NCBI GenBank assembly: GCA_019694465.1
Contig: JAIBBV010000031.1
Span: forward strand, 1-43,041
Direction: 5' to 3'
From: Oligoflexia bacterium
Lineage (GTDB): Bacteria; Bdellovibrionota_C; UBA2361; JAFLCA01
DNA: 43,041 nucleotides
The notes below the pieces were generated by a model. That model ran no database searches. It saw nothing but the letters and a program-made list of their open reading frames with translations, and was not told the DNA's origin. Shown piece by piece: positions 25,303-34,719 of this stretch (its first letter is position 1; each line of letters starts with the position of its first letter). The position numbers and the translations under genes are program-made.

Positions 25303-26478
25303 GTGGCACAATCCGATTTTGTCTTTAGTTCAGAATCAGTAGGCGAAGGGCACCCTGATAAAGTCGCTGATCAAATTAGCGATGGAATATTGGATGCATA
25401 CTTGCGCGAGGATCCTTCTAGCCGCGTAGCTTGCGAAACTCTGGTCAAAAATAACGTTGTAATCCTAGCTGGTGAAATTACGTCTAAAGCGCGCGTTAAC
25501 CACGATGCCATCGTGAGGGAAACCATTCGGCATATCGGTTACCAGGACCCCAATATCGGATTTGACTCAGAGACATGTGAAATATTGAAGTTCCTAAGTC
25601 AGCAGTCGCCTGACATTAGCCAAGGCGTCACAGAAGGTGAAGGCCTGCATAAGGAGCAAGGAGCAGGCGATCAAGGTCTAATGTTTGGCTACGCCTGCAC
25701 AGAAACACCTGAGCTAATGCCGCTGCCAATTGCCCTATCACATCAGCTCATGCGTGAGCTTTCTCGCATCCGGCGCTCTGGCGAGGCTAGTTTTTTGCGT
25801 CCCGATGCGAAGGCACAGGTTTCAGTGCGCTATTCAGGCGGCAACCCCATAAGCGTTGACACTGTAGTGCTCTCAACTCAACACACTGAAGACAAAGATT
25901 TGAAGGAGCTAGAGGACTTTATAATAAACTCTGTCATCAAAAAGGTCATTCCAGCTAAATATCTAACCCGCGATACGCGCTACTTTGTAAACCCCACCGG
26001 CCGCTTTGTGATTGGCGGACCTGTCGGCGACTGCGGCCTAACCGGGCGCAAGATAATTGTTGATTCTTACGGTGGATTTGGCCGACATGGTGGCGGCGCT
26101 TTTTCCGGCAAAGACCCATCAAAGGTAGACCGCTCTGCGGCTTACGCAGCACGCCACATGGCAAAGAACATCGTCGCTGCTGGACTTGCCGAGCGCTGCG
26201 AAGTGCAGGTTGCTTACGCCATCGGGGTGGCGCGCCCAGTTTCAATTTACGTGAATACGTTTGGCACAGCCAAAGTTGATGAGAATAAAATCTCAAGCGT
26301 AGCGCGTGAAATATTCGACTTGCGCCCACGCAGCATCATCGACTCCCTCAATATGCTTAAGCCGATCTACCAGCCCACAGCCAGCTACGGACACTTTGGC
26401 CGTGAACCCAGCGTCCAAGGCCATTTTAGTTGGGAAAAGACAGATAAGGCGAAAGAATTGCAGGCGGCTCTGCGCTAG
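25303..26478 (+). CDS. metK: S-adenosylmethionine synthetase
   Basis: MetK makes S-adenosylmethionine, the general methyl donor, from methionine and ATP. All signature stretches are present: [59 protein letters not shown] and [20 protein letters not shown]. The length of 391 residues is normal. The start is GTG 25303, supported by GGGAG eight bases upstream. Its TAG stop shares the tetranucleotide CTAG with the TAG stop of the convergent lipoprotein gene, so the two genes overlap by four bases. Confidence 0.97.
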   Translation: MAQSDFVFSSESVGEGHPDKVADQISDGILDAYLREDPSSRVACETLVKNNVVILAGEITSKARVNHDAIVRETIRHIGYQDPNIGFDSETCEILKFLSQQSPDISQGVTEGEGLHKEQGAGDQGLMFGYACTETPELMPLPIALSHQLMRELSRIRRSGEASFLRPDAKAQVSVRYSGGNPISVDTVVLSTQHTEDKDLKELEDFIINSVIKKVIPAKYLTRDTRYFVNPTGRFVIGGPVGDCGLTGRKIIVDSYGGFGRHGGGAFSGKDPSKVDRSAAYAARHMAKNIVAAGLAERCEVQVAYAIGVARPVSIYVNTFGTAKVDENKISSVAREIFDLRPRSIIDSLNMLKPIYQPTASYGHFGREPSVQGHFSWEKTDKAKELQAALR

Positions 26479-26912
26479 CGGTAGCGATTGCCCAAAGTTG
26501 GGCCGTTGTACTGATGTTCAATATCGTCTGGCACCAACAAGATATCCGAGTCGTCCTTAATTGAGCGACGCATTTCCTCTAGTTCGTGCTCGCGTGATAC
26601 AAGTTCTGCGTGATTTTTTTGAATTAGTTCGTTGTTATCTGAAATTTGCGCATTCTCTGAGTAGGTAGAGTATACAGCACCGGCAACCATACCGATTGGA
26701 ATAGCAATCGCTGTTCCCAACAAAGCGCTCTTGGCAACATCTCCATTTTTGATAATAGCTCCAATCGCCGTACCAGTAGCAGCACCAACCGCTGCGGCCC
26801 CGAGTCCGCCTACAGCTGTGTCCTGGTAAATGTTAGTACCAGCGGGCGCACAAGCACTCATCCATAAAAGACTGGCGGTCACACAAATTGCAGCGGCAGA
26901 TGACTTGAACAT
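26475..26912 (-). CDS. Glycine-zipper lipoprotein
   Basis: The signal sequence ends in the lipobox WMSAC (Cys21). Residues about 33-82 are rich in small residues ([19 protein letters not shown], then [17 protein letters not shown]), a glycine-zipper pattern that packs or inserts in membranes. A charged helical segment follows ([18 protein letters not shown]), probably a short coiled coil. Such lipoproteins are common in the outer membrane and periplasm of Gram-negatives and have no assigned role. GGAAG lies about nine bases before the ATG. It is divergent from the annexin-like gene and convergent with metK. Confidence 0.82.
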   Translation of the reverse strand: MFKSSAAAICVTASLLWMSACAPAGTNIYQDTAVGGLGAAAVGAATGTAIGAIIKNGDVAKSALLGTAIAIPIGMVAGAVYSTYSENAQISDNNELIQKNHAELVSREHELEEMRRSIKDDSDILLVPDDIEHQYNGPTLGNRYR

Positions 26913-26973
26913 AGAAGGTGCTTCCCGGTTAGACCCTATAGATTAACTTCCACTCCTGTTATGCTAGTTTTGA

Positions 26974-26994
26974 TTTGACGCATATCCTGTCAAA
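26974..26994. promoter_or_regulatory. TTTGAC / GTCAAA operator-like dyad
   Basis: TTTGAC and GTCAAA face each other with nine bases between. The site lies 60 bases upstream of the lipoprotein start, in the divergent promoter region it shares with the annexin-like gene. On the minus strand it includes a perfect TTGACA hexamer. It may be a regulator-binding site or promoter part; no good -10 is matched. Confidence 0.35.
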
Positions 26995-27152
26995 ATATCC
27001 AATAATATCACATTAGTACACTGACAACTTAAGCGCACAAGTTGGTCATTATCCTCCATAACCTCATGTATAAGTAGGAGTATGCCTTGTTCACTTTACT
27101 GTTGAACTGGGCCACTTAAGGGGCCGCAAAAAAGGATAGTAGCGGAGTTAGC

Positions 27153-30100
27153 ATGCCAGTAATCGTTCAAGATCCAGGCGCAGTAGCGACACCTCAAGAT
27201 CAAGCACAAGCCATTTTGCAAGCCTTGCGCCAAGATGCAAGCCGACCAGCAGAGGTTCGTCCAATTCGCCCAGAGGACCGCGGCCCCGACTATCAAAAAT
27301 ACGCCGATCTAATAGATAGAGTTCGCCAAGGAAAAGCAGCAGTACTTTCCGAGGGCGATCCAGTAGGGCATCACCAAGTATTTGGTTTTGGCGAATTCCA
27401 GCAGGATTTAAAAGCGCACATGGCCGGCGTGCCACAGGGTGCCGAACTAGATTATCCACCGCTCCCAGATGCTGTTGCGAAGATGCATGGCTCTGTAGCA
27501 AAGGATCATAGCGAGCGCGACGCGCGTGACCTTTGGGCAAGGAGTGTTCGCTCTCAAGAAGTTGAGGGGGAAGTTGCGCTCACTAGAGCAGAAGTACGCG
27601 AAAAACTTGGGGCGCATACCCCAGAAGTTGCGGCACAAATCTGCCGCGACTATGTGGAACAAGTTCTGTGGAGCAACCCTGACAGTCTAGCGGGAGTGAC
27701 CAAGGAACAGCTAGTAGAACTAAAACGCATGCGTGAGCAAGCGAATTCATCGAGCGCAACACAGGCTGACAAAGATACCTATACCAAACTTTGCCAAGAC
27801 CTAGTGACGGGCAACCTCGCTACCTTTGACAAGGGTCTTACACAATTCGCTGTGCGTGGCATGGACCCCCACAAATCAGCCGAAGAAATAAACAAAATTG
27901 TTCTTAATTCTGCGCTTAACGACCAAGCTAAGCGAGAAAAAATACTTGAACTGGTTGGCAACGCGACACCAAAGCAACTAGAGCAAATTGCCCTCCACTA
28001 TAATGGGATTGCAGAGCGTGGGCGCGCTGTAGAGATGCAAAAAGTTGCGGCTGAAATCGTTGCAGCTGAGAAGGATGGTGGTGTCAGACTAGAAAGAGCT
28101 TGGGCCAATGCTACTAAGCTTCTTTCTGCTCTCCCTCCAAGCGAAGCAAGCAAACTTGAGGCTTTGGCTGACCAAGAAGCACAGAAGTCTGGCAAGACTG
28201 CCTTTAGAGATCTGGCCTACAAACTAAAACCGGAAAACCGCGATCGATTGTTGGAGCTTGCCAAGGGATTTGATGCCGGCCGTCGCGTAGACAAGATAAT
28301 TGGGGCTTGCGAGGGCAGTGGCACAAACAATGAGTGGGTATACCAAGCTGTCGGCTATATTCCCGACCCTTCTGGAAAGACTCCTGGGATATCGGCCCTC
28401 ACTAAGGAGCAAATCACAGCATTAGAGGCAGCTTGGCAGGCGCGTTCCTTTTCTGGCAAACCAGAGGGGACGCTCGTTGATTATCTAAAGGGGGATATTG
28501 ATGCCGACACCTCTGAAGGTCTTAAGGTTTACTCGGCGCTCGCCCATCCGTCGCCTACTGCTGATACTTCTGGATCCACTTTCTATGCTGATATATCTAA
28601 GCTCGATCCGAACCTAACAAATGTTTCAGTTTCTATTCGCTACGGAACGGATATTGGCCTGGCTCAATCTATGCTGCATGACAGGATTGAGAAATTCAGT
28701 AAGGGCAAGGACGACCCAGAGCGCCTAATAGGGCTTCTTGAGCATGGCGCTTCATCAACACCCAATTACTACCTTAGCGATCACGAGCGCATTCTATTAA
28801 TTCAATCACATGATGAGGCCCACCCGGGCCAAACAGTTCGCGATGGCCTTAAGGCACGCCTTGAAGGCGACGATCTGACGCGTGCACTTTTGGCGCACGA
28901 TCTCGGGTTTTATGCCACGCAGCAGGCCCAGGAAGTAAACAAAAACCTTCGCCACATCGCTAACATTGCGGTGCGGGCTGAGACAATGAAGGACTTGCAT
29001 GACTGCATCGATCAAACTGACAAGCAGTATCAGCGATTTTACGGGACGACACTTGAGCAAGCAGTAAATGATAGTTCTCTCTCGCAAGCAGAGAAGGACA
29101 AGCTTTTGGCTTACGTTTATCTGCCACGCAGCATTGAGTTGGGCACAGAGCTTAAGAAAGAGACGCCTGACTTAGGTCGAATCGATAGCTTAATTGCTCG
29201 TAGCCCGGCCATGGTTACAGCATATGACACAGCACACAAAGGCGAGCCCGGATTAATTGCTGCTGTTGAAAACCTTGCCAAAACCGGCAAGGCCCCATGG
29301 GAAGGCGTAGCCTGGACGGAAGCAAAGGTAAGCGGAAAGCTGGCACCGGAAACATTGGACCTACTTTGGAAAGGCCTTGAAAGTGGCCATAGCATGGAGA
29401 CGGTGGTACAATTAGCGCCGGACTCGATTCTTTCGAAGGAAGAGAAAGCCAGGGCATTGCCGTATGCGCTTATTACACGCACTGGCGAGCTTCACGACGA
29501 ACTAACAAAAGATAGGCCAAGAGAAGACGAGATTCGGGGCTACCTTAACGGCGGACTCTCGGATCCACGCATCATGAGCGCCCAATACAGCCGCCTGTTT
29601 GCAGGTGCGGACATATCTGCCGATCTGTACAAACTTGCTGAGAAGCCAGAGACTGGCGACCGCAAGCTAAGCTTGGGCTTTGTTGGGGCCCAGCAGCTTC
29701 GATTAGCGGGCATCAATCCGCAGAGCCTTAAGAAGCTAAACGATCAGTTAGCCGAAAGTGCTCCGCATATTGGCGACAAGGATAGCGTACTGCGTGGCCT
29801 CAAGCCTGAAGAGGCCAAAACTCTGGAGCAGATGTACAACTGGGTTGAAGAGTCACGCGCTCGAGACCGGGGCGAGGATAAATTTGTTTCCTTCGTTAAT
29901 CGCATAAGCAACCTAAGAGAGGCGGGCAATCTGAGTTACGATCAGCTTGTACGCACAGCTATGCTGATTGATGGGGCGGATCCATGGAATTTGGCTGCCG
30001 AGGTTGGGAAGCAGCCAGCTAAAACACTAGATCTACTGCAGGGACTGGACCCAGACTTCAAGCTACAAATCGCCAGAGTCTACCGCGAAGAGCATAAGGG

Positions 30101-30530
30101 AGTAGGAATTTTCTCTGACTTTAATGCCCGTCGCGATGAGTTAAAGCCGCTTTTCGCTCATGCTGAAGATATAGATCCGTGGCTGATGAACGTAGCCGAT
30201 TCACTGTACGGGCACGAAGCACGACAAGCGGCTGTAGGAATGGACACTGCACTAACAGCTCTTCGAGATGCAGCATCTAGCCCACTTGTAAAAGCTCAGT
30301 CAGCGCTTGATCTAATCGCTACTATGGAGGCCTCATATGCACGAAAAGACTACCTCCAAGCAGTTGAGATGTATGACGATGGATTCCACAGCGAGGAGCT
30401 TGGGACACGCTCAGCTTTTTATGCGCACTTAGATGAGGCACACGCGAATGGTAGCCTGACAGATGCCGACTATCAAAAGATCATTAACCTTGCGACTGGC
30501 AATGTGACTGAGCCAGTCAGTGGCAAGTAA
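27153..30530 (+). CDS. Giant helical repeat protein with annexin-like segments
   Basis: This 1125-residue soluble protein is almost wholly alpha-helical, with no signal peptide or membrane segment. The clearest segment, around residues 387-465, reads ACEGSGTNNEWVYQAV, then EQITALEAAW, then KPEGTLVDYLKGDI. That is the annexin-repeat order: a G-x-G-T loop, helices, an aromatic-containing helix, then an L-x-x-x-L-x-x-x-[IL] helix about 40 residues later with acidic residues. Weaker copies seem to occur near IALHYNGI, KLEALADQEAQKSGKTAFRD, DKQYQRFYGTTLEQAV and MNVADSLYGHE. Annexins bind membranes through calcium, and bacterial ones are poorly known. GCGGAG supports ATG 27153. The annexin call is my pattern reading and needs a profile search. 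Confidence 0.6.
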   Translation: MPVIVQDPGAVATPQDQAQAILQALRQDASRPAEVRPIRPEDRGPDYQKYADLIDRVRQGKAAVLSEGDPVGHHQVFGFGEFQQDLKAHMAGVPQGAELDYPPLPDAVAKMHGSVAKDHSERDARDLWARSVRSQEVEGEVALTRAEVREKLGAHTPEVAAQICRDYVEQVLWSNPDSLAGVTKEQLVELKRMREQANSSSATQADKDTYTKLCQDLVTGNLATFDKGLTQFAVRGMDPHKSAEEINKIVLNSALNDQAKREKILELVGNATPKQLEQIALHYNGIAERGRAVEMQKVAAEIVAAEKDGGVRLERAWANATKLLSALPPSEASKLEALADQEAQKSGKTAFRDLAYKLKPENRDRLLELAKGFDAGRRVDKIIGACEGSGTNNEWVYQAVGYIPDPSGKTPGISALTKEQITALEAAWQARSFSGKPEGTLVDYLKGDIDADTSEGLKVYSALAHPSPTADTSGSTFYADISKLDPNLTNVSVSIRYGTDIGLAQSMLHDRIEKFSKGKDDPERLIGLLEHGASSTPNYYLSDHERILLIQSHDEAHPGQTVRDGLKARLEGDDLTRALLAHDLGFYATQQAQEVNKNLRHIANIAVRAETMKDLHDCIDQTDKQYQRFYGTTLEQAVNDSSLSQAEKDKLLAYVYLPRSIELGTELKKETPDLGRIDSLIARSPAMVTAYDTAHKGEPGLIAAVENLAKTGKAPWEGVAWTEAKVSGKLAPETLDLLWKGLESGHSMETVVQLAPDSILSKEEKARALPYALITRTGELHDELTKDRPREDEIRGYLNGGLSDPRIMSAQYSRLFAGADISADLYKLAEKPETGDRKLSLGFVGAQQLRLAGINPQSLKKLNDQLAESAPHIGDKDSVLRGLKPEEAKTLEQMYNWVEESRARDRGEDKFVSFVNRISNLREAGNLSYDQLVRTAMLIDGADPWNLAAEVGKQPAKTLDLLQGLDPDFKLQIARVYREEHKGVGIFSDFNARRDELKPLFAHAEDIDPWLMNVADSLYGHEARQAAVGMDTALTALRDAASSPLVKAQSALDLIATMEASYARKDYLQAVEMYDDGFHSEELGTRSAFYAHLDEAHANGSLTDADYQKIINLATGNVTEPVSGK

Positions 30531-31054
30531 GAGATAGCTCTAGGCTGACCTGAGCCATTCTGCAGTACAGCGAAGCTGCCTTAAAAGTTACTTTAACTGA
30601 AGGATATCGTCTGGCGTGACCAACTTTCGAGAGTAGAGACTTAGTATTCCTCGCACTTGGTAGTCTTCCAGGCGGATCTAGCTTAGTTAGAGACAGCCAT
30701 GTCCCTTACTGAGTATTGAAGTGCAATAGGCGCTATTCGATCTGACAGACAGTGTCAGACATTAATGTAGCTAATTAAAAAACCACAGAGCGCACACTGC
30801 CTGTTTCATCAAATACAGATTTCTACAATTGAAGGTACGTTTTCTCATCTGCCAAAGGCCCTAACGCAAAATGAGATCATTCCCCACCTATTAGAATGTT
30901 AAAGTTAGATAGTGAAATGCCCTAAATTAGCTAAAAGATTTTCCTAATTTTGGGGAATCTAGCCGAGGCTAATCAAGCCCTTACAGTTTAAGGCCGATTC
31001 CATTTCCTTAGATATCAGGAATGTAAGTATTTCCAATTATTACGAGGGACGCAT
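30531..31054. other. Long upstream region with two dyads
   Basis: No gene is seen in 524 bases. A perfect dyad TCTGACA-gacag-TGTCAGA lies at 30741-30759. A second dyad, CCC-t-AAATTAG with CTAATTT-t-GGG, lies at 30920-30954, about 100 bases before the secreted protein gene. Both could be operators. The region is more AT-rich than its neighbours. Confidence 0.5.
30741..30759. promoter_or_regulatory. Perfect seven-base inverted repeat (operator-like)
   Basis: TCTGACA and TGTCAGA are separated by five bases, a geometry usual for dimeric regulators. It is followed at once by the palindrome CATTAATG. No regulator gene is adjacent. Confidence 0.35.
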
Positions 31055-31498
31055 ATGCTATCGATAAACAGAATTCTTATACTTTTGACCATTGTCGGAT
31101 TTTCTGCACTCTCTACCCAGGCGGCACACGCACAAAGTTGTACTATCGCTACAGTGCTAAAATTAAGTGACTCGAATGGTACACCATTCGAGTTCACAAC
31201 TCCTGACTTTGGCACAGGACTAGGACTAGAACCATTTACTCGACCAGGCTCAGTGATAATCAAAGGTACCTCCTGCATTGCTTCAGAGTTGGTCTATAAC
31301 CCAGCGTCTGGAATTTGGAACGTTCTAGTCGGAAACAGTCTACTTTTAGGTTTACACAATGTAATCAAAGCTGACTGTCCGAATGGGACAAGATATCTAT
31401 TCGCAAAGGGATGGAGCACCACTGCAACCCCCGCCTATTTCTACTTACCGCCCGGACTAGCCCAATCAAATCCTTCGAACTGGAAGCAGCTTAATTAA
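31055..31498 (+). CDS. Small secreted protein of unknown function
   Basis: A clean signal peptide (residues 1-27, ending TQAAHAQ) is followed by a mature domain of 120 residues. The mature domain has three cysteines (SCTIA, TSCIA, DCPNG), many glycines and prolines and a beta-strand-like pattern. It contains GIWNVLVGNSLLLGLHNV and ends YFYLPPGLAQSNPSNWKQL. CGAGGG lies seven bases before the ATG. I do not recognise the family. The gene stands alone behind a long region with operator-like dyads, which suggests independent regulation. It is convergent with the pseudo-ABC gene. Confidence 0.7.
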   Translation: MLSINRILILLTIVGFSALSTQAAHAQSCTIATVLKLSDSNGTPFEFTTPDFGTGLGLEPFTRPGSVIIKGTSCIASELVYNPASGIWNVLVGNSLLLGLHNVIKADCPNGTRYLFAKGWSTTATPAYFYLPPGLAQSNPSNWKQLN

Positions 31499-31523
31499 AC
31501 ATACGCTTGTGGATGGAGTGGGG

Positions 31524-32720
31524 CTAATTCCCCCACTCCGTACCTTGCTGTTGCTCTCTAGAGGCTCGTGCGATGGCCTCTAGGAAACGCTGACGGATCT
31601 CTTCCCGCCGGGCTTCAAGATCGTCTTGGGACTCCTCTTGAACTGCGCCAAGCTCTTGATTTGAATCTTGCTGGATTGGCTGCTCAAATGAAGCGCGCAA
31701 ATTCTGGGTCGGAATTTGAACTGAAGCCAGCATTTGCCCTTGTAGCACCTCATCCGGCCTCAAAAATGCCTTCAATACAGCCTCCTGTACTGTCGCCGGG
31801 TAATGCGAAACTTGTGCTTCAACTTCCGCAGGCGCGGGCTTAACTAGCGCAGCAGCAGTGATTGGCGTGCTTGTACTTGAAATAGCAATTGAGTCAGGCC
31901 TACTAGCAAATTTGTCGTAGCAAACAAAGCCGATTAAAGCTAAGCAAATACTAACAGCACTCATAGCCACCCAGGTTGAGGCGTGCTGCTTAGGCGGAGA
32001 AAGCAGCACTTTTCCAGATGCTACGGGCGAAGACAATGCTTCACTCTGGCGCATATGCGCTAAAAGCTCTTCTCGATTCAAGGCATCACTACCAAACCCT
32101 ACCGTTTTGGTACGCGGCCGTTCTAATTGGGCGCGGGAAATGTATTCATTTTCAATCCAAGCATCAGGGCGCACAGTCAGGCTTGTTACAACTACGATCC
32201 CTGCGCGCTTGGCCACAAAATCAGACAAGTACATTGCGACTTTCTCGCGTAGCTCCTCCGAGAGCGGCGCAAATGGCTCGACTAATACATGCACAACTTC
32301 AGGATTTTGTGCGACAGCTAGTAGGCGCAGCACACGCTGCTGGCCTGGACCAAGGTCGGCACAGGCCGCCTGCGACAGGCCCCCCAAAGAGAATTCAAGC
32401 AATAACTTTTCGATTGTGTTTTCAGCTACTCCACTTGCGCTTAGATACTGAAAGACTGTCTTTTTATCTCCAGTAATAAAATCTGGAGAGTCCCCGATAA
32501 GATTGTGCCGTCCTGGGATATATGGGGCACCACGAAACAAAATAGTGAAACGACCAGCTGATGGCTTACCAAGCAAGGCTTGTTGGTACATCTCGCTTTC
32601 TGTGGGATGCACCGATCTGAGAACGGTAATACGCCCAGGCAGACAATTTATCCGCCGCGCGACCGTGCCCTTCTCATCTAACTTATGGATTTCTAAGCCT
32701 GCTGAGGCTAAATCACTCAT
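31524..32720 (-). CDS. Membrane-anchored protein with a degenerate ABC ATPase domain
   Basis: Residues about 1-190 follow the ABC ATPase layout with every catalytic motif altered. The P-loop position reads GRITVLRSVHPTESEMYQ, aligning without gaps to a normal G-x-I-x-x-L-x-G-x-x-G-x-G-K-S-T box but with no glycine-lysine. The signature is LGPGQQRVLRLL instead of LSGGQ. Walker B is VHVLVEPFAPL, with valine for the aspartate but the glutamate kept. The switch histidine is serine (IVVVTS). One membrane helix follows at about 248-270. The remaining 128 residues end in a charged helix and probably lie across the membrane. ATG 32720 has GGGGA upstream; GTG 32771 is also open. The function is unknown. 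Confidence 0.72.
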   Translation of the reverse strand: MSDLASAGLEIHKLDEKGTVARRINCLPGRITVLRSVHPTESEMYQQALLGKPSAGRFTILFRGAPYIPGRHNLIGDSPDFITGDKKTVFQYLSASGVAENTIEKLLLEFSLGGLSQAACADLGPGQQRVLRLLAVAQNPEVVHVLVEPFAPLSEELREKVAMYLSDFVAKRAGIVVVTSLTVRPDAWIENEYISRAQLERPRTKTVGFGSDALNREELLAHMRQSEALSSPVASGKVLLSPPKQHASTWVAMSAVSICLALIGFVCYDKFASRPDSIAISSTSTPITAAALVKPAPAEVEAQVSHYPATVQEAVLKAFLRPDEVLQGQMLASVQIPTQNLRASFEQPIQQDSNQELGAVQEESQDDLEARREEIRQRFLEAIARASREQQQGTEWGN

Positions 32721-32866
32721 GTTTTCCCCGTGCATTGGTAATCGCCAATACCCATCCTTTTCTTGAGGCACTCAATTGGGCTAATGCCAAACGGCACAAC
32801 TACCGATTATCTATGCGAAAACATTAGAGTCGGTTCGTAAGCACAGATGGCTAAGGACCACTTCGC

Positions 32867-32897
32867 ATTGCGACGAGCACTTTTCGCGTCTCGCAAT
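32867..32897. repeat. Inverted repeat between divergent genes
   Basis: ATTGCGA and TCGCAAT form a perfect seven-base inverted repeat with a 17-base centre. It lies between the pseudo-ABC gene and the divergent secreted-protein gene, and may bind a regulator of either. Confidence 0.35.
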
Positions 32898-32955
32898 CCA
32901 AGAACCTGCCGCATAGGCTGGCTATGATATGGGTCATAATTTACTAAGAGCTAAC

Positions 32956-33783
32956 ATGACTGGCAGAATTGTAACGATCCTCCTTGCGCTGCTCGCCATA
33001 GTCCAGGCGCGTACGTTGCATGCCGAACTTCGTTTCGGTCCTTTTAGCTGGGCCGCCACTCAAGATACTTTGGTTGTTACAACTCCTGATGAAAATAGTC
33101 CTGGAGTATTTATTGGACGAGCACCAGGCAACACAAGAACTCAAGAATTATCGCCCAACTACTTCTTTGAGGGCAAAGGAAGCAGCGCATTTTTGCGCTA
33201 CGATCGCAAACGAAATGCATTTACAGAACTATTGCTTGGCAATGGCCGTAGTTACCCAATAGGCGGAGGAGGATTTACATTCAAGGTAGACCAAACCCGT
33301 ATTGCAGTTAACCCTGTATCGGAGCTTAGCAAACAGCCATACTGGACAATTTCTGTAGAGGGTAAATACATCAAGGGCTATGTTGGGCTTCAGGAAGTCT
33401 TCTCTCTTACCGGCAGTCGTGCCGTAGGCTATCTGGAAGCTAACCAAAACTTTTCTGAGGAAGCCAGCGCGCTACACGATTACAGTCTTAGTGATCAAGG
33501 TGAGCTACTCCTGGATAAGCAGCTTTTCAAGGGAGATCTAGTAGGAGTACTAGCGGCCGTAAATAATGACTGCTTAGAAAAGCCTCTGCCTGTAGAATAT
33601 GCTGGTGCGGAAGCCAAAAACCCCTCGTCCAAAGCAGACTGGCTTATCATTGGCGTTAGAAAAGATGCGCTACAGGTTTACGATATTAGCAAGTCAGCCA
33701 TCGGCATCGTGAAGCAGGTAGAACGTAAAGACGGTCCACACTGCGTGTTTTCAGCGGTAGATGTAACTGCCCCGGAAAAGTAG
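32956..33783 (+). CDS. Secreted protein of unknown function
   Basis: With ATG 32956 the product has a good signal peptide (GRIVTILLALLAIV, cut near LHA) and AAGAG upstream; an ATG at 32929 would add nine residues. The mature protein of about 250 residues is rich in beta-strand-like stretches (RFGPFSWAATQDTLVVTTP, GGGGFTFKVDQTRIAV, YWTISVEGKYIKGYVGLQEV). It ends with DWLIIGVRKDALQVYDISK. It has two cysteines and no lipobox. I do not recognise the family. It is divergent from the pseudo-ABC protein, and a role together with it is possible but unproven. Confidence 0.65.
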   Translation: MTGRIVTILLALLAIVQARTLHAELRFGPFSWAATQDTLVVTTPDENSPGVFIGRAPGNTRTQELSPNYFFEGKGSSAFLRYDRKRNAFTELLLGNGRSYPIGGGGFTFKVDQTRIAVNPVSELSKQPYWTISVEGKYIKGYVGLQEVFSLTGSRAVGYLEANQNFSEEASALHDYSLSDQGELLLDKQLFKGDLVGVLAAVNNDCLEKPLPVEYAGAEAKNPSSKADWLIIGVRKDALQVYDISKSAIGIVKQVERKDGPHCVFSAVDVTAPEK

Positions 33784-33807
33784 AGCATCGTAAAGACTGG
33801 CGTAGTT

Positions 33808-34710
33808 TTACTTTTCGTGGCGAAAGGCGTGAGCCTCCACTACATGAATTTCTCCGTGATCGGAAGCCTCCACTCCTTGCGGCGCAATATGCCACAACCA
33901 TGAATCACGTTCACAAGCTTGGTACGGTGCAAGCGCTGCCTCGACGTTGCTGCAATACATTGCCGACTCCACCCGCCAAGGTGCTTGATCACGTCGATAG
34001 TAGCAGTACTCTCTATCGAAGATCAGCATGATGGTCTCGGCAGCGGTGCTCTTCAACATCTCAAGGTGACCTAGTTGAAGCGCAGCGCATGAAGCGTCTA
34101 GTGCAGCCTGAAGCGCTGGAGCATACTTTCCATCAACGTCAGTATCGAGTCCGTATTGATCAAGAAGCAAAGCATGCACTCTGTCTCGCCAATACAGGGG
34201 AATTTGTCCAAGAAGGTTTAAGGAAAGGACAACTTGAGCTTTAACCTGTGGGCTGTCGTACGGACGAAGTTGCTGAAGAAACTCTGTTAAGCTTGACTCC
34301 TCGCACTTATTAAAAAGCAACCCTTCAAGCTCCTCGGTCCAGCTTTCAATGCTTCCGGTAACATCTTGGAGCAGGTATTGAACGCGCGCGCCGGCAGCTC
34401 TTAAATCTCTATTTTTCTTAAGCTCCTCAAGCGCCCCTGGATCAGCATCTAACAGCAAGAGCTGCTCAAACACAGAAAGTAGGAAGGGAACATCTGCATC
34501 CAGAAGGCGCCCAGCACCTAAAATCAATAAACTCTCCCCTTTTCGACCCCTTAAACAACGCGCCTGGAATTCCTTGCAACACTGGAGGTGGCTCTTCCAA
34601 AAGGCTTTACATCTCATGTATCGTGCCGTGATGCCAAACCCCATGCTCACAAAGTCTTTGAGTCTGGGATGGCGCTGTTTCAGGCGATAGTAGTTGAGAA
34701 GACGAAGCAT
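33808..34710 (-). CDS. Class I SAM-dependent methyltransferase-like protein
   Basis: The product is 300 residues. After a basic N-terminus (RYMRCKAFWKSHLQCC) comes a glycine motif LLILGAGRLLDADVPFL, then a strand ending LLLLDADP. This is the motif I / motif II arrangement of a Rossmann-type methyltransferase with a bound S-adenosylmethionine. The later part (RPYDSPQVKAQVVLSLNLLGQIPLYW, ETIMLIFDREYCYYR) fits the rest of the fold. The substrate is unknown. ATG 34710 is chosen because upstream candidates would overlap trmB and use a TTG. Its start codon is only nine bases from the divergent trmB start, so promoter elements must lie inside coding sequence. Confidence 0.7.
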   Translation of the reverse strand: MLRLLNYYRLKQRHPRLKDFVSMGFGITARYMRCKAFWKSHLQCCKEFQARCLRGRKGESLLILGAGRLLDADVPFLLSVFEQLLLLDADPGALEELKKNRDLRAAGARVQYLLQDVTGSIESWTEELEGLLFNKCEESSLTEFLQQLRPYDSPQVKAQVVLSLNLLGQIPLYWRDRVHALLLDQYGLDTDVDGKYAPALQAALDASCAALQLGHLEMLKSTAAETIMLIFDREYCYYRRDQAPWRVESAMYCSNVEAALAPYQACERDSWLWHIAPQGVEASDHGEIHVVEAHAFRHEK

Positions 34711-34719
34711 AGTAGTGAG

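Noticed and set aside
34588..34719. Upstream extension of trmB
   Set aside because: This part is antisense to the methyltransferase-like gene and does not resemble the TrmB N-terminus.
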